Below are positions 26,367 through 34,944 of a stretch of DNA of 64,000 bases, in pieces. The stretch lies in contig CAVSYB010000006.1 of NCBI GenBank assembly GCA_963732155.1, forward strand, positions 496,001 to 560,000, written 5' to 3'. The translations under genes and the position numbers were made by a program. This DNA comes from Roseiarcus sp963732155. GTDB taxonomy: Bacteria; Pseudomonadota; Alphaproteobacteria; Rhizobiales; Beijerinckiaceae. The notes under the pieces were generated by a model that was given only the letters and a program-made list of their open reading frames with translations, was not told the DNA's origin and did not search any database. How positions within the stretch are numbered: the first letter of the stretch is position 1; each line of letters opens with the position of its first letter.

Positions 26367-27203
26367 TCATCGCGGCGCCTTGAGCTTTCGCTTCGACAAA
26401 TGGAACTGCGGCTTTTCCTCCGCCGCTCCTTTCCCCTGCAGATAGGTGCGCTGCCAGCCTTGCGCGACCGCCGCCGGCTCGAGCTGCTGCAGCCGCGCGT
26501 TGAAATCCTTGCGGCCGCCCTTCCATTGCTGGAAGGCCGAATTCAACTCGGGATCGTCCTCGAGCTTCATGATGCGGGGCTGCACCGCGTCGAGCAGCCC
26601 GTGCGGCGCCAGCGTGATGAAGCAGAACGCCTCCCCCTTCTCGAAGCGGGCCGTCCCCATCCGCGTGAAGCGCCAGTTCATCGTGAAGGTGAACGGCAGC
26701 CAGTCGGTCTCGACCAATCCTTCGAGCGGCGCGACATTGCGCTTGCTCGCATTGGGCGTCCCGCGCGCCCACAAGGCCCAACCCGGCGGCGTCCGGAACA
26801 GCCAGCCCGTGTGGAAAGTCAGCACGCCGTGGCCGAAATGCGAGGTGACGAGCCGCGCGCAACGAGGATCCCCGTCGTGCGAATGGATGAGGATGGCGGA
26901 GCGGTCGGCCCCGCCCATCCACGTCGCATTGAACGAGAACGGCAGGATCAGCTCCCAGCCGCTGGCGTTGGCGATCGACAGGGGCGTGCAGCGATAGGCG
27001 AAGCGCTCGTTGGTGGCGTCCATCCACGCGCGGTGGGCGCGCGCCGGAATGATCTTCGGCGGTTCGGGCTCCGTCGGATAGCACAGCAATTCCGGCGCCG
27101 GGACGCCGCCGGAGGCGGGCGGCGCGCGGTCGGCGGCCTTGTCTTCCCCCGGGGTCGTGTTTGCCGCCGCCTTGCGCGGGCGGGCGCCTCGTCTAGCGCT
27201 CAT
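26367..27203 (-). CDS. DUF6065-like conserved protein
   Basis: A 278-residue soluble protein with the pattern I associate with DUF6065: ELLCYPTEPEPPKIIPARA near 40, then APYRC-type FAYRCTPLSIANASGWELIL, FGHGVLTFHTGWLFRTPPGW and a charged C-terminus with DFNARLQQLEP. Function is unknown. The first 35 residues are basic and Ala-rich, probably disordered. No signal peptide is seen. The family name is from memory and not certain. Confidence 0.72.
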   Translation of the reverse strand: MSARRGARPRKAAANTTPGEDKAADRAPPASGGVPAPELLCYPTEPEPPKIIPARAHRAWMDATNERFAYRCTPLSIANASGWELILPFSFNATWMGGADRSAILIHSHDGDPRCARLVTSHFGHGVLTFHTGWLFRTPPGWALWARGTPNASKRNVAPLEGLVETDWLPFTFTMNWRFTRMGTARFEKGEAFCFITLAPHGLLDAVQPRIMKLEDDPELNSAFQQWKGGRKDFNARLQQLEPAAVAQGWQRTYLQGKGAAEEKPQFHLSKRKLKAPR

Positions 27204-27282
27204 CGGGGCGGCGCCGCTCCCGCTCCGCCGGCGCTTGGCTCGCGCCGCTCGCTCTGGCTTCGCCGCCCTCCTGCATCGCGGG

Positions 27283-28266
27283 TCACTCCGGCGGCGGGGG
27301 TGGCGGCGGTGGAGGCGGCGGCGGGGGTGGCGGCGGTGGAGGAGGAGGTGGAGGCGGCGGCGGCGAGTGATGGTGGTGATGATGCGGCGGCGTGGGCGGC
27401 GGGGGCGGCGGGGGCGGCGGGGGCGACGGCGGCGAATGCGGCGCGAGGGTCTTCGTCTTGACCTTGCTGAACACCGGGTCCGGCGTCCACTGGTTGGGAT
27501 CGTCCTCGCGCGAGCGCCGGATCAGGCTCTTGTCGCTGCCGCCGAAGTAGAAGCGGACTCCCGCCCAGGCGGCCCGGTAGTTGTCTTCGCCGACGCGTCC
27601 CTCGACAAAGGCGGAGACCTCGGCGCCGCCGCCCATGTGGAACAAATGCTCGGCGCCCGCCGCCGCGGCGTTGACGCCCAGCGTGTAACGGTGGCCGGCG
27701 TAGACGCTGGTGTCGTCGTCGACGAACCAGACGAGGTCCGCCTTGTCGAAGAAGCGGGTCTGCAGATCGAGCTTCTGCGTTCCCGAGTTGAAATAGCCGC
27801 CGTCGCCAAATTCAGCGCCGGCGACGCCGCGCAGCGTGAATCGGTTGAGGTAGAGTTCGCCCTCCGGGCCGACCTGCCCGACGTTGACGCCGCCGAAGCC
27901 GTCATAGCGCTGATAGTCGCCGTAGATCCCGACCAGACCGCTCGCCGGATCGCGCCAGAAGGTGTGGTTGGCGAGCGACCCGTAGAACTGCCCGTCGAGG
28001 TCGCCGGCCGAGCCGTCGAATTGCGTGCCGAAGGACGGCGTCAGCGGCGCCGTTATCTTGCCGTTGGCGAGGCCCAAGCCGCCGGCATTGTCGCCGCCGC
28101 CGAGCGCGTCGATGGAGCCGTTGACCGCCTCGACAGCCGGCAGCGGGGCCAGCGGCGGCGGCGCGGTGTAGGCCGGCAGGTCGGCGGCGAGCGCCGCGCC
28201 CGCGGCCAGCGGCAGCCCGAATACGCCGCAAAGCGCCGTCGTTTGCAGCAACCTTGCGCGAACCAT
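27283..28266 (-). CDS. Outer-membrane beta-barrel-like protein with a Pro/His-rich tail
   Basis: A 327-residue exported protein. The signal peptide ends near ALA-ADLPAY. The middle (about 50-250) has alternating aromatic and glycine segments typical of an outer-membrane beta barrel, for example FYGSLANHTFWRDPASGLVG and WAGVRFYFGG. The last 70 residues are nearly all proline, with one run of six histidines, encoded by a GGC-rich simple repeat. The tail could cross the cell wall or bind metal, but it is also prone to length change. The ATG at 28266 is preferred to a TTG six bases upstream. Confidence 0.72.
   Translation of the reverse strand: MVRARLLQTTALCGVFGLPLAAGAALAADLPAYTAPPPLAPLPAVEAVNGSIDALGGGDNAGGLGLANGKITAPLTPSFGTQFDGSAGDLDGQFYGSLANHTFWRDPASGLVGIYGDYQRYDGFGGVNVGQVGPEGELYLNRFTLRGVAGAEFGDGGYFNSGTQKLDLQTRFFDKADLVWFVDDDTSVYAGHRYTLGVNAAAAGAEHLFHMGGGAEVSAFVEGRVGEDNYRAAWAGVRFYFGGSDKSLIRRSREDDPNQWTPDPVFSKVKTKTLAPHSPPSPPPPPPPPPPTPPHHHHHHSPPPPPPPPPPPPPPPPPPPPPPPPPE
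27292..27430. repeat. GGC/GGT-rich simple repeat encoding the proline tail
   Basis: About 140 bases of short GGNGGC-type units, interrupted by a GTGATGATGG stretch that encodes the histidine run. Slippage here would keep or break the reading frame of the outer-membrane protein. Assembly errors are also common in such sequence. Confidence 0.8.
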
Positions 28267-28425
28267 CGCCAACTCGCCGTATCGACCGGGGCGGCACGTT
28301 TGCCGTTTACCTTTCGTTAGGTTTCACATTTCCGCCGCATTTGCAATTGCCCGGCCCGATCGCGTTGAGGATAAGCAAGCCGTGGCGCACGGTCCGGCGC
28401 GGCCGGACGGAGCGCCGGCGGGCGC

Positions 28426-29244
28426 TCAGAGTTGCGCTTCTGCGAACGCGCGCGCCCACATCGCGCAAACGCCGGAGCGCACGATATCCTCGAGCGTGAA
28501 TTCGATCACCGGCACGGGTAGCCCCTTAGCGCGGATCAGTTGCAGCACGGCGCCCAAGCCGGAGCCTTCGTCGAGATCGCATTGGCTGACGTCGCCGTTG
28601 ATGACGACGGTGCAATTCTCGCCAATGCGCGTCAGAAAGGTCTTGATTTCGACGGTCGTCGCATTCTGCGCCTCGTCGAGCAGCACGAAGGCGTCCTTCC
28701 ATGTTCGGCCGCGCATGACTTCGAACGGCGCCATTTCGATGTCGCCCTTCTTGAGGGCGATCTCGTAGGCGGCGGCGCCGATCCGCTCCTTGACCGCCTC
28801 GACGACCGGCGCCGCCCAGGGCGCGAATTTCTCCTCGAGGGAGCCGGGAAAGAATCCGAGCGAGCGGCCGCAGGGCGTGTTGGGTCGGGCGAGGATGATC
28901 TTGCCGATGCGCCGCCTGCGATAGAGATCGGCGGCGTAGGCGGCGGCGATCCACGTCTTGCCCGTTCCAGCGGGTCCGAGGACCACCACTTGCGGACCGT
29001 CGCGCAGCGCGTCGAGATAATCGGCCTGCGTCGGATTGAGCGGCATGATCGGCGCAAGGGCGCGTTCCGATTCGAACTTGCCGGGTCGACGCAATTCGAT
29101 GATTTCGGCTGAGGCGAACGAACGGCCATTTCGGCGTTTCTGCTTTTCGAAGCGCTTGCTCAAGGGCGAATTCCTTCTGATGGGCCGACGCGGAATCACG
29201 CGCCGGAGCGCCGCGCCGATGCGCTCGGGCGATAGGACGTTCAC
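28426..29244 (-). CDS. phoH: PhoH family ATPase
   Basis: A 272-residue P-loop protein of the PhoH family. Walker A is VVLGPAGTGKTWIAAAYAAD at about 88-107, followed by ILARPNTPCGRSLGFFPGS, then Walker B in DAFVLLDEAQNATTVEIKTF and sensor GENCTVVINGDVSQCDL near 215. Members are induced by phosphate starvation in E. coli and linked to RNA metabolism, but the activity is not settled. The first 60 residues are basic. The ATG at 29244 opens the frame. It is a shorter PhoH without a PIN domain. Confidence 0.88.
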   Translation of the reverse strand: MNVLSPERIGAALRRVIPRRPIRRNSPLSKRFEKQKRRNGRSFASAEIIELRRPGKFESERALAPIMPLNPTQADYLDALRDGPQVVVLGPAGTGKTWIAAAYAADLYRRRRIGKIILARPNTPCGRSLGFFPGSLEEKFAPWAAPVVEAVKERIGAAAYEIALKKGDIEMAPFEVMRGRTWKDAFVLLDEAQNATTVEIKTFLTRIGENCTVVINGDVSQCDLDEGSGLGAVLQLIRAKGLPVPVIEFTLEDIVRSGVCAMWARAFAEAQL

Positions 29245-29384
29245 GGGAGGAGAACAGTCGGGCGGACGGCAAAGCGAACAACGGCGATCGTACGGGCTTT
29301 GATGCGGCGATCGCCGAACCGTTCATGAATTGTTAACTCCGCGCCTTCGCACCCGCATCTTTATCGTTGATTCTTATGACAGTT

Positions 29385-30428
29385 TTACGGTGCTTGCGGC
29401 GCGGGAACGTCCGATGCGGCGGCCGGCGTCCAGACCGTCAGGACGATCTTGCCGATGTGCGCCGAACTCTCCATGCGCGCATGGGCGCTTGCGGCGTCGG
29501 CGAGCGGATAGGTCGAGTCGATCACCGGCCTGCAACGGCCCGCGGACAGCAGCGGCCAGACTCGCGCATAAAGCGCCTGCGCGATCAGCGCCTTCTGCGC
29601 GACCGGCCGCGGGCGCAGGGTCGAGCCGGTGTGCACGAGCCGTTTGACCATCAGCGGGCGCAGGTCGAGCGTGGCGCGCGGACCGTTGAGGAAGGCGATC
29701 TGCACGATCCGCCCGTCGACCGCCGCCGCCGCGTAGTTGCGCGCCACATAGTCGGCGCCGACCATGTCGAGGATGACATCGGCGCCGCGCGAGTCGGTCG
29801 ACTCCAAGGTCGCCGCGACGAAGTCGGCGGTGCGGTAGTTGACGGCCGCGTCCGCCCCGAGGCGCAGGCAGGCGCCCACTTTCTCGTCCGATCCCGCCGT
29901 GGCGATCACCACCGCGCCGAACGCCTTGGCGAGCATGATGGCGGTCGTGCCGATGCCCGAGCTTCCCCCGTGCACCAGCAGGGTCTCGCCGGCTTTCAGG
30001 CGGCCGCGCTCGAAGACGTTGCTCCAAACGGTGAAGAACGTCTCCGGGATCGCCGCCGCCTCGATCATCGAACATCCGTCGGGAACGGGCAGCGCGTTGC
30101 TTTCGTGCACCGCGCAATATTGCGCATAGCCGCCCCCGGGAACCAGCGCGAGGACCTTGTCGCCGAGCGAAAAGCGCGTGACGCCGGGACCGAGCGCGAC
30201 GACCGCGCCGGCGATCTCGAGCCCGAGGATGTCGGGGGCGCCCACCGGCGGCGGATAGAGCCCCTGGCGTTGCAGGGTGTCGGGCCGATTGACGCCGGCC
30301 GCCTCGACCGCGACGAGAACCTCGCATTGGCCCGGCTCCGGGCGCGGCCTCGTCTCGATGCGCAGAACCTCCGGGCCGCCCGGATGGAGCGCGCCGACGG
30401 CGTTCATCGTCCTGGGCAAATCCGGCAT
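29385..30428 (-). CDS. NAD(P)H-quinone oxidoreductase (zinc-free MDR family)
   Basis: A 347-residue medium-chain dehydrogenase/reductase of the quinone oxidoreductase/PIG3 group. It has GVNRPDTLQRQGLYPPP, the DILGLEIAGAVVALG block, the NADPH site LLVHGGSSGIGTTAIMLAK near 150, and no cysteine/histidine zinc ligands at the usual positions. It probably reduces quinones one electron at a time with NADPH. The gene is 55 bases upstream of a GST gene in position but on the same strand, reading away from it. Confidence 0.88.
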   Translation of the reverse strand: MPDLPRTMNAVGALHPGGPEVLRIETRPRPEPGQCEVLVAVEAAGVNRPDTLQRQGLYPPPVGAPDILGLEIAGAVVALGPGVTRFSLGDKVLALVPGGGYAQYCAVHESNALPVPDGCSMIEAAAIPETFFTVWSNVFERGRLKAGETLLVHGGSSGIGTTAIMLAKAFGAVVIATAGSDEKVGACLRLGADAAVNYRTADFVAATLESTDSRGADVILDMVGADYVARNYAAAAVDGRIVQIAFLNGPRATLDLRPLMVKRLVHTGSTLRPRPVAQKALIAQALYARVWPLLSAGRCRPVIDSTYPLADAASAHARMESSAHIGKIVLTVWTPAAASDVPAPQAP

Positions 30429-30483
30429 CGGCGGCCTCGCTCCGCGTCAGAGGCGCGCATTTCGGCGCAAGCGGCCTTTGAAG

Positions 30484-31128
30484 TCAACGCGCCGGCGAAC
30501 GCACCATCACGCCGTCCTCGGCCGGCGCCGCGCGAAACTCCGCGGTGTCCTCGGCGCGCGCGCTGAGGGCGGCGATCGCGCCGTAGCGCGCCGGGTCGAC
30601 GATGTCGCCGAGATAGCCTTGCGTGAAGGCGAACGCCGTCGCCAAAGTGATGTCGGCGAGGGTCATGCGGTCCTCGAACAACCAGCCCTTGCCGCCATTG
30701 ATTTCGCGCTCCAGCGCGTCGAGCCCGGCATGCAATTGGCCGCGCACCCGCGTCACCCAGGGCTCGAATTGCTTTTCGGGCGGGCGCAGGGCGCGCTCGT
30801 AATGAAACTGCACCGCCTTTTCACAGACCGCGAGCGACAGGCCGAGCAGCCTCGTCGCGCGAAGCCGCGCCTTCGGCGCTTGCGGCATGAGGCTGCGCGC
30901 CTGAGGCGCGAGCGTCGCGGCGTAGTCGATGATCAGGGTCGAATCCATCAGCACCATGCCGTCGTCGGCGACCAGGGTCGGCGCCTTCAACAGCGGGTTG
31001 ATCGCGGCGAATTCGTCGATGTGACGGAACAGCGAGATCGGCCGATGCTCGAACGGCAGGTCGAGCCGCAGCAACGCGACGGCGACGCGCCGCACATAGG
31101 GCGAGTCGAGCATTCCGATGAGTTGCAA
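30484..31128 (-). CDS. Glutathione S-transferase family protein
   Basis: A 214-residue GST with an N-terminal thioredoxin fold (LIGMLDSPYVRRVAVALLRL, then NPLLKAPTLVADDG and the glutathione-binding SNALIDYA-like DSTLIIDYAATLA) and an all-helical C-terminal half with DRMTLADITLATAFAF. The start is a TTG at 31128 (MQLIGMLDSP), chosen because GGAGG sits 6 bases ahead and GST families start four residues before GMLDSP. Role: conjugation or peroxide reduction with glutathione; substrate unknown. Confidence 0.87.
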   Translation of the reverse strand: MQLIGMLDSPYVRRVAVALLRLDLPFEHRPISLFRHIDEFAAINPLLKAPTLVADDGMVLMDSTLIIDYAATLAPQARSLMPQAPKARLRATRLLGLSLAVCEKAVQFHYERALRPPEKQFEPWVTRVRGQLHAGLDALEREINGGKGWLFEDRMTLADITLATAFAFTQGYLGDIVDPARYGAIAALSARAEDTAEFRAAPAEDGVMVRSPAR

Positions 31129-31216
31129 CGCGATCCTCCGGACGCACGCCTGTTGAGCCGGGCGGCGGACCCGAATATTCTCGTTTTCGCCTGACCAAGC
31201 AAGCGGGAGCGACGCC

Positions 31217-31423
31217 ATGGCCGCATTCGACGAGGAGAGCGTCTTCGGCGCGCCGCGCAAAGTCGCGGCGACGCACGAAATCGGGCAGCCCATCGATCTG
31301 CTCTCGGCGCCTGAACTCGCCGAGCGCATCGAGAGCCTCAAGCAGGAGATTGCCCGGCTTGAAGCGGCGATCAAGGCGCGCGAGGCGACCAAACAGGCGG
31401 CGAGCGCCTTTTTCAAAAGTTGA
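31217..31423 (+). CDS. DUF1192 family small protein
   Basis: A 68-residue protein of DUF1192, restricted to Alphaproteobacteria. It has LLSAPELAERIESLKQEIAR followed by a short coiled coil ending KAREATKQAASAFFKS. It diverges from the GST gene with 88 bases between starts. Function is unknown. GGGAGC precedes the ATG. Confidence 0.9.
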   Translation: MAAFDEESVFGAPRKVAATHEIGQPIDLLSAPELAERIESLKQEIARLEAAIKAREATKQAASAFFKS

Positions 31424-31619
31424 GCCGGGCGCCGCGCGGCGGGGCTCGCGAGCGGATGGACAGGGCGCGCCAAGCCTGCGCCTCGTCATGCCTCTTCGCC
31501 GGGCTCTGAGCGAGCGTAGCGTTTTGAGGCGCGCCACCCCGGCGCCCGTCAAAAAACGGGACGCCGCATAGGCGTTTTCAACCCCTGCGCCATGGTGCGT
31601 TAATGGCGCGTTAACGATT

Positions 31620-31735
31620 ACCGATTATGAATCGGTTCGATCCTTCTGTTTGGATTCTGAATGGCTCCTGTCCATTCTGTTCGACGCCTCCCGTTTTCCA
31701 ACTCAAAAGCCGCCTTCGGGCGGCTTTTCTTTATT
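31620..31735 (+). ncRNA. Candidate trans-acting small RNA with CU-rich loops
   Basis: The segment has a stem-loop GAATGG-CTCCTGT-CCATTC (31659-31677) whose loop carries CUCCU, complementary to a Shine-Dalgarno. A second unpaired CCUCC lies near 31687-31691, and an ideal terminator follows (31705-31728 plus T tract). This layout resembles the alphaproteobacterial small RNAs with anti-Shine-Dalgarno motifs, but I cannot assign a named family. An alternative is a long 3' tail of the DUF1192 transcript, though the 280-base distance argues against it. The 5' end is a guess. Confidence 0.45.
31705..31735 (+). terminator. Rho-independent terminator
   Basis: AAAAGCCGCC-TTCG-GGCGGCTTTT forms a 10-bp stem with a UUCG tetraloop, followed by CTTTATTT. 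The A-run on the 5' side would let it act on the minus strand too, but no minus-strand gene reads into it closely. Confidence 0.85.
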
Positions 31736-31894
31736 TGTCCCGAGTTGTTTCATGCCGCGTTAACCTTATCAAAAAGTAAACTGGCGCCGGAAACTTGCAG
31801 GCGTTAATCTTGCTTTGGGCTCGCTGGAGGGCCGGGCCTACTCCGTTTTGGCGATTTCGGTTCGGCTGGCGAGGCGAGAGCGAGAGAGTTAATT

Positions 31895-32497
31895 ATGGCG
31901 CGCCCATTCGATGGTTCCTCATCGGGCCCTTCCCGGCTCGGTTCGCCGCATGGTTCGTTGCGGTCGGATTCCTCCAGATCATCGACGATCTGCTTTGCGC
32001 AAAAGCTCGCCGCCTCGAACGGCTTCAAGGCGCTGTTCAGCGAGGGCATGGCGCTGGTGGAGGAATCGGCAAGCTATCTCGACGGCCCCGGGCGCGAGGA
32101 GTCGCGGCCGCTGCGCCGCGCGGTGGCGATGGCCTATGCGACCGAAAGCATGCGCCTGACGACCCGCCTGATGCAATTGGCGTCGTGGCTTCTGCTCCAG
32201 CGCGCGGTCAACGAGGGCGACATGACGCCGACGCAAGCCGCCTCCGAAAAGCACAAGGTCCGGCTGGCGCGGCAGGAAGTCGCTTGCGCGTCGGAATTGT
32301 TCGAAGAGCTTCCGCCGCGCCTGCGCGCTCTGAGCTTTCGATCCATGCGCCTGCAGGCGCGGATCATTCACCTCGATCAGTCGCTGTTCGCCGCGCAAGC
32401 CTACGAAGGCCGCGCCGCGCCGAGCCCGATTGCAAGGCAGGTGGAGCTTCTGCGAATGGCTTTCGCCGCTGGTGACGCCAAGATTGTTTCGCACTGA
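31895..32497 (+). CDS. DUF1465 family protein
   Basis: A 200-residue protein of the alphaproteobacterial DUF1465 family, with FSEGMALVEESASYLDGPGR near 49 and AVAMAYATESMRLTTRLMQL near 76, then ASWLLLQRAVNEGDM. It is helical throughout and probably cytoplasmic. Function is unknown; related proteins occur next to cell-cycle genes. The first 30 residues are Ser/Gly-rich. GAGAGAG precedes the ATG. Confidence 0.88.
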   Translation: MARPFDGSSSGPSRLGSPHGSLRSDSSRSSTICFAQKLAASNGFKALFSEGMALVEESASYLDGPGREESRPLRRAVAMAYATESMRLTTRLMQLASWLLLQRAVNEGDMTPTQAASEKHKVRLARQEVACASELFEELPPRLRALSFRSMRLQARIIHLDQSLFAAQAYEGRAAPSPIARQVELLRMAFAAGDAKIVSH

Positions 32498-32649
32498 CCG
32501 GGTCCTGCCCGGCGGCCTCGTCCGCCGCGCGATGAGCCCTTCGACAAAGACCGTCGCTCATCGATGATATCGCCGACACTGCCGCCGGGGCGCGCCCCAT
32601 GTTTTGGCCTCATTGCTTGGCCAAAGTCCGCGCCCAACGGTGCGAAATC

Positions 32650-33288
32650 ATGACGACCCTGCAACCTGGCCGATTATACCTGTTCACGCCGGCGCTGAGC
32701 GCCGACGATCTCGATGCTTTCGCGCCTGCGCTGGCCGACGCGCTCGCGGCCGGCGATGTCGCCTGCGTGCTCGCGCGGCTGGCGCCCGGCGCCCAGGGCG
32801 ACGCCCGCAAGATCGTCGCGCGTCTTGTCGAGATCGCCGCCGACGCCGGGGTCGCGCTGCTGGTCGAAAATGACGCGCGGCTCGCCGCCAGGGTCGGCGC
32901 CGATGGCGCGCATGTCAGCGGCGCCGGCGCGTCGCTCGGCGAAGCGTTGGCCAGCCTCAAGCCGGAGCGGATCGTCGGCGCCGGGCTGTTGCGCACGCGC
33001 GACGACGCGATGAGCGCCGGCGAGGCGGGCGCCGATTATGTGATGTTCGGCGAACCCAGGCGCGACGGCTTCACGCCGCCGGCCGAAGAGACGATCGAGC
33101 GCGTCGAATGGTGGGCCGAGATTTTCGAACCGCCGTGCGTCGCCTACGCCGCCGCGCTGGAGGATGTCGCGCCGCTGGCCGACGCCGGCGCCGATTTCGT
33201 GGCGCTCGGAGATGCGATCTGGGACGCCGCCGCGCCGCTCGCGGCGCTGGCGAGGGCGCGGACGCTGCTTGTGCGCGAACCGGGCTGA
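32650..33288 (+). CDS. Thiamine phosphate synthase family protein (ThiE-like)
   Basis: A 212-residue TIM-barrel protein of the ThiE/TenI family. It has RLYLFTPAL at the start, then LVENDARLAARVGADGAHVS and ADYVMFGEPRRDGFTPP, where ThiE binds pyrimidine diphosphate. ThiE joins the thiamine pyrimidine and thiazole phosphates. This is the diverged Hyphomicrobiales form and might not be the main synthase. The start is the ATG at 32650; an in-frame upstream start is less likely. The Sel1 gene begins 4 bases after the stop, so they form an operon. Confidence 0.78.
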   Translation: MTTLQPGRLYLFTPALSADDLDAFAPALADALAAGDVACVLARLAPGAQGDARKIVARLVEIAADAGVALLVENDARLAARVGADGAHVSGAGASLGEALASLKPERIVGAGLLRTRDDAMSAGEAGADYVMFGEPRRDGFTPPAEETIERVEWWAEIFEPPCVAYAAALEDVAPLADAGADFVALGDAIWDAAAPLAALARARTLLVREPG

Positions 33289-33292
33289 CGCC

Positions 33293-34282
33293 ATGCGGCG
33301 CCCCTTCCTTCAATTTGCTCTGCTTCTCGCCGCGGTCGCGGCGTCCGGCCCGAGCGCGGCGCAATTCTCAACGAGCGGCGTCGTCAAGCCGCCGGACGGC
33401 GGCGGCGTCCGCGCCCCCGTCGCCTCCGCGCCGACCTCCGGTCCGGCGCCCGATCTGGCGTTCGCCGCCTACCAGCGCGGCTACTACGTCACGGCGCTGA
33501 AAGAAGCGATGAAGCGCATCGCCGCCGACCCGAAGGACGGCCCGGCGATGACGCTGGTCGGTCAGATCTACCGCGACGGCATCGGCGTCAAGCATGACGA
33601 CGCCGAGGCGGCGCGCTGGTATCGCCTCGCCGCGGACGTCGGCGACCGCCAGGCGTCCTTCGCGCTCGCCATGATGCTGTTGGATGGAACAGGCGTCGCA
33701 AAGGACCGGGCCGCGGCGGCCGCCCTGTTGGAGAAGGCGGCGGCGAAGGGTCATGCCGGCGCGCTGTACAATCTGGGCGTCATGGCGATCGAGGGCGACG
33801 AATCGTCGGAGCCCGACTTCGCCAAAGCCGCCGAACTGTTTCGCCGCTCCGCCGAAGCGGGCGATGATGACGGCGCTTATTCCTATGGCGTGCTGTTGCG
33901 CGACGGACGCGGGGTTCCGCTCGACACCGCCGCCGCCGCCGCCTGGCTGAAGCGCGCCGCCGACGGCGGCATCATCGCCGGTCAGGTCGAATACGCCATC
34001 ATGTTGTTCAACGGCATCGGTGTGGACAGGGACGAGGCGGGCGCCGCCAAGCTGTTCCTGAAGGCGGCGGCCAAGAACAACCCGATCGCCCAGAATCGTC
34101 TCGCGCGTCTCTACGCCATGGGTCGCGGCGTTCCCAAGGATCCGGTGCAGGCGGCGGCGTGGAACCGCTTCGCGGAAGCCGCGGGCATCAAGGACGCCGA
34201 GCTCGACGCCCTCACGGCGGGTCTTTCAGTCGAGCAGAAGATCGAAGTCGAAAAGGCGGTGCATCGGCAGGCCGAATTCTGA
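33293..34282 (+). CDS. Exported Sel1-repeat protein
   Basis: A 329-residue protein with a signal peptide (MRRPFLQFALLLAAVAASGP) cut near SAAQ. From about residue 50 there are at least six Sel1-type helical repeats of roughly 36 residues with A..WY..AA..G...A, for example DAEAARWYRLAADVGDRQAS and AAWLKRAADGGIIAGQ. Such proteins act as scaffolds in the periplasm. It is probably co-transcribed with the ThiE-like gene. Confidence 0.87.
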   Translation: MRRPFLQFALLLAAVAASGPSAAQFSTSGVVKPPDGGGVRAPVASAPTSGPAPDLAFAAYQRGYYVTALKEAMKRIAADPKDGPAMTLVGQIYRDGIGVKHDDAEAARWYRLAADVGDRQASFALAMMLLDGTGVAKDRAAAAALLEKAAAKGHAGALYNLGVMAIEGDESSEPDFAKAAELFRRSAEAGDDDGAYSYGVLLRDGRGVPLDTAAAAAWLKRAADGGIIAGQVEYAIMLFNGIGVDRDEAGAAKLFLKAAAKNNPIAQNRLARLYAMGRGVPKDPVQAAAWNRFAEAAGIKDAELDALTAGLSVEQKIEVEKAVHRQAEF

Positions 34283-34371
34283 CCGTCGATCGCCAGACAA
34301 CCGCGGCGTCTTGCGACGCCTGCATCGCCGGGCTCGCACGCCGACAATCGGCGCCCATCGAGCCCTCGCCC

Positions 34372-34881
34372 TCAAGCCGGATTGGAGAATCTCGGACCGC
34401 GCCGCGCCAGCGCCAGGGCGCGTGAAAATCGCGTGGCGAGTTCGGCTTTCTGATCGGGACCGAGGAACGCGCCGACTTCGAGGCTGCGCCCGCGGCTGAT
34501 CAGCGAAAGACGCTGGGTGCCGAATTCCTCGTGCTCGACGCGCTCGAAGCGGACCCATGCAGGATTGAACCGCCATTCGCGGCGCGCCCCACGCCGGCTG
34601 ACGCGCGCGAACAGCAACTCGAGCGGCGTCAGGCGCAACTCCTCATAGGCGCCGGCCGCCCGGAAGTTGACTCGAAACGCCAGATAGAGCGCCAGGACGT
34701 CAAGCCCCATGAAACCAACCACCGGCCATGCGCCCATCAAATAGAAGGGCAGGCTCACCAAAGCGCTGGCGGCGAAAGTCGCGATCATCAGCGCGCGGAA
34801 GCCGCGCGGACCGAGCGAGCGATGAGGATTCAGCCGCGCGTCGAACAAGGGCGCCTCGTGAGCCTGCGACAGTTCATTCAT
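34372..34881 (-). CDS. DUF2244 family membrane protein
   Basis: A 169-residue protein with two membrane helices (about 35-52 and 58-76) and a soluble C-terminal half, matching DUF2244 with PHRSLGPRGFRALMIA and LRLTPLELLFARVSRRGARR. Function is unknown; it often lies near cytochrome c oxidase or nth genes. The ATG at 34881 has GAGGA upstream; an ATG at 34899 is also possible. It diverges from nth. Confidence 0.8.
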   Translation of the reverse strand: MNELSQAHEAPLFDARLNPHRSLGPRGFRALMIATFAASALVSLPFYLMGAWPVVGFMGLDVLALYLAFRVNFRAAGAYEELRLTPLELLFARVSRRGARREWRFNPAWVRFERVEHEEFGTQRLSLISRGRSLEVGAFLGPDQKAELATRFSRALALARRGPRFSNPA

Positions 34882-34944
34882 TGCGTCGGTCCTCGCCATG
34901 GCAGCGCGCTTGGCGGTCTTGCACCGGCCGATTATAAGGCGGCC

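Larger units (their letters stand above)
31424..31894. other. Intergenic region holding a candidate small RNA
   Basis: No protein gene is supported in these 471 bases. The central part, about 31600-31740, drops in GC and contains several small stem-loops ending in a strong terminator. The last 150 bases form the leader of the DUF1465 gene. Confidence 0.5.

Noticed and set aside
27292..27430. CRISPR-like or tandem-repeat array
   Set aside because: The units are too short and irregular, and no spacers exist; it is a coding GGN repeat.
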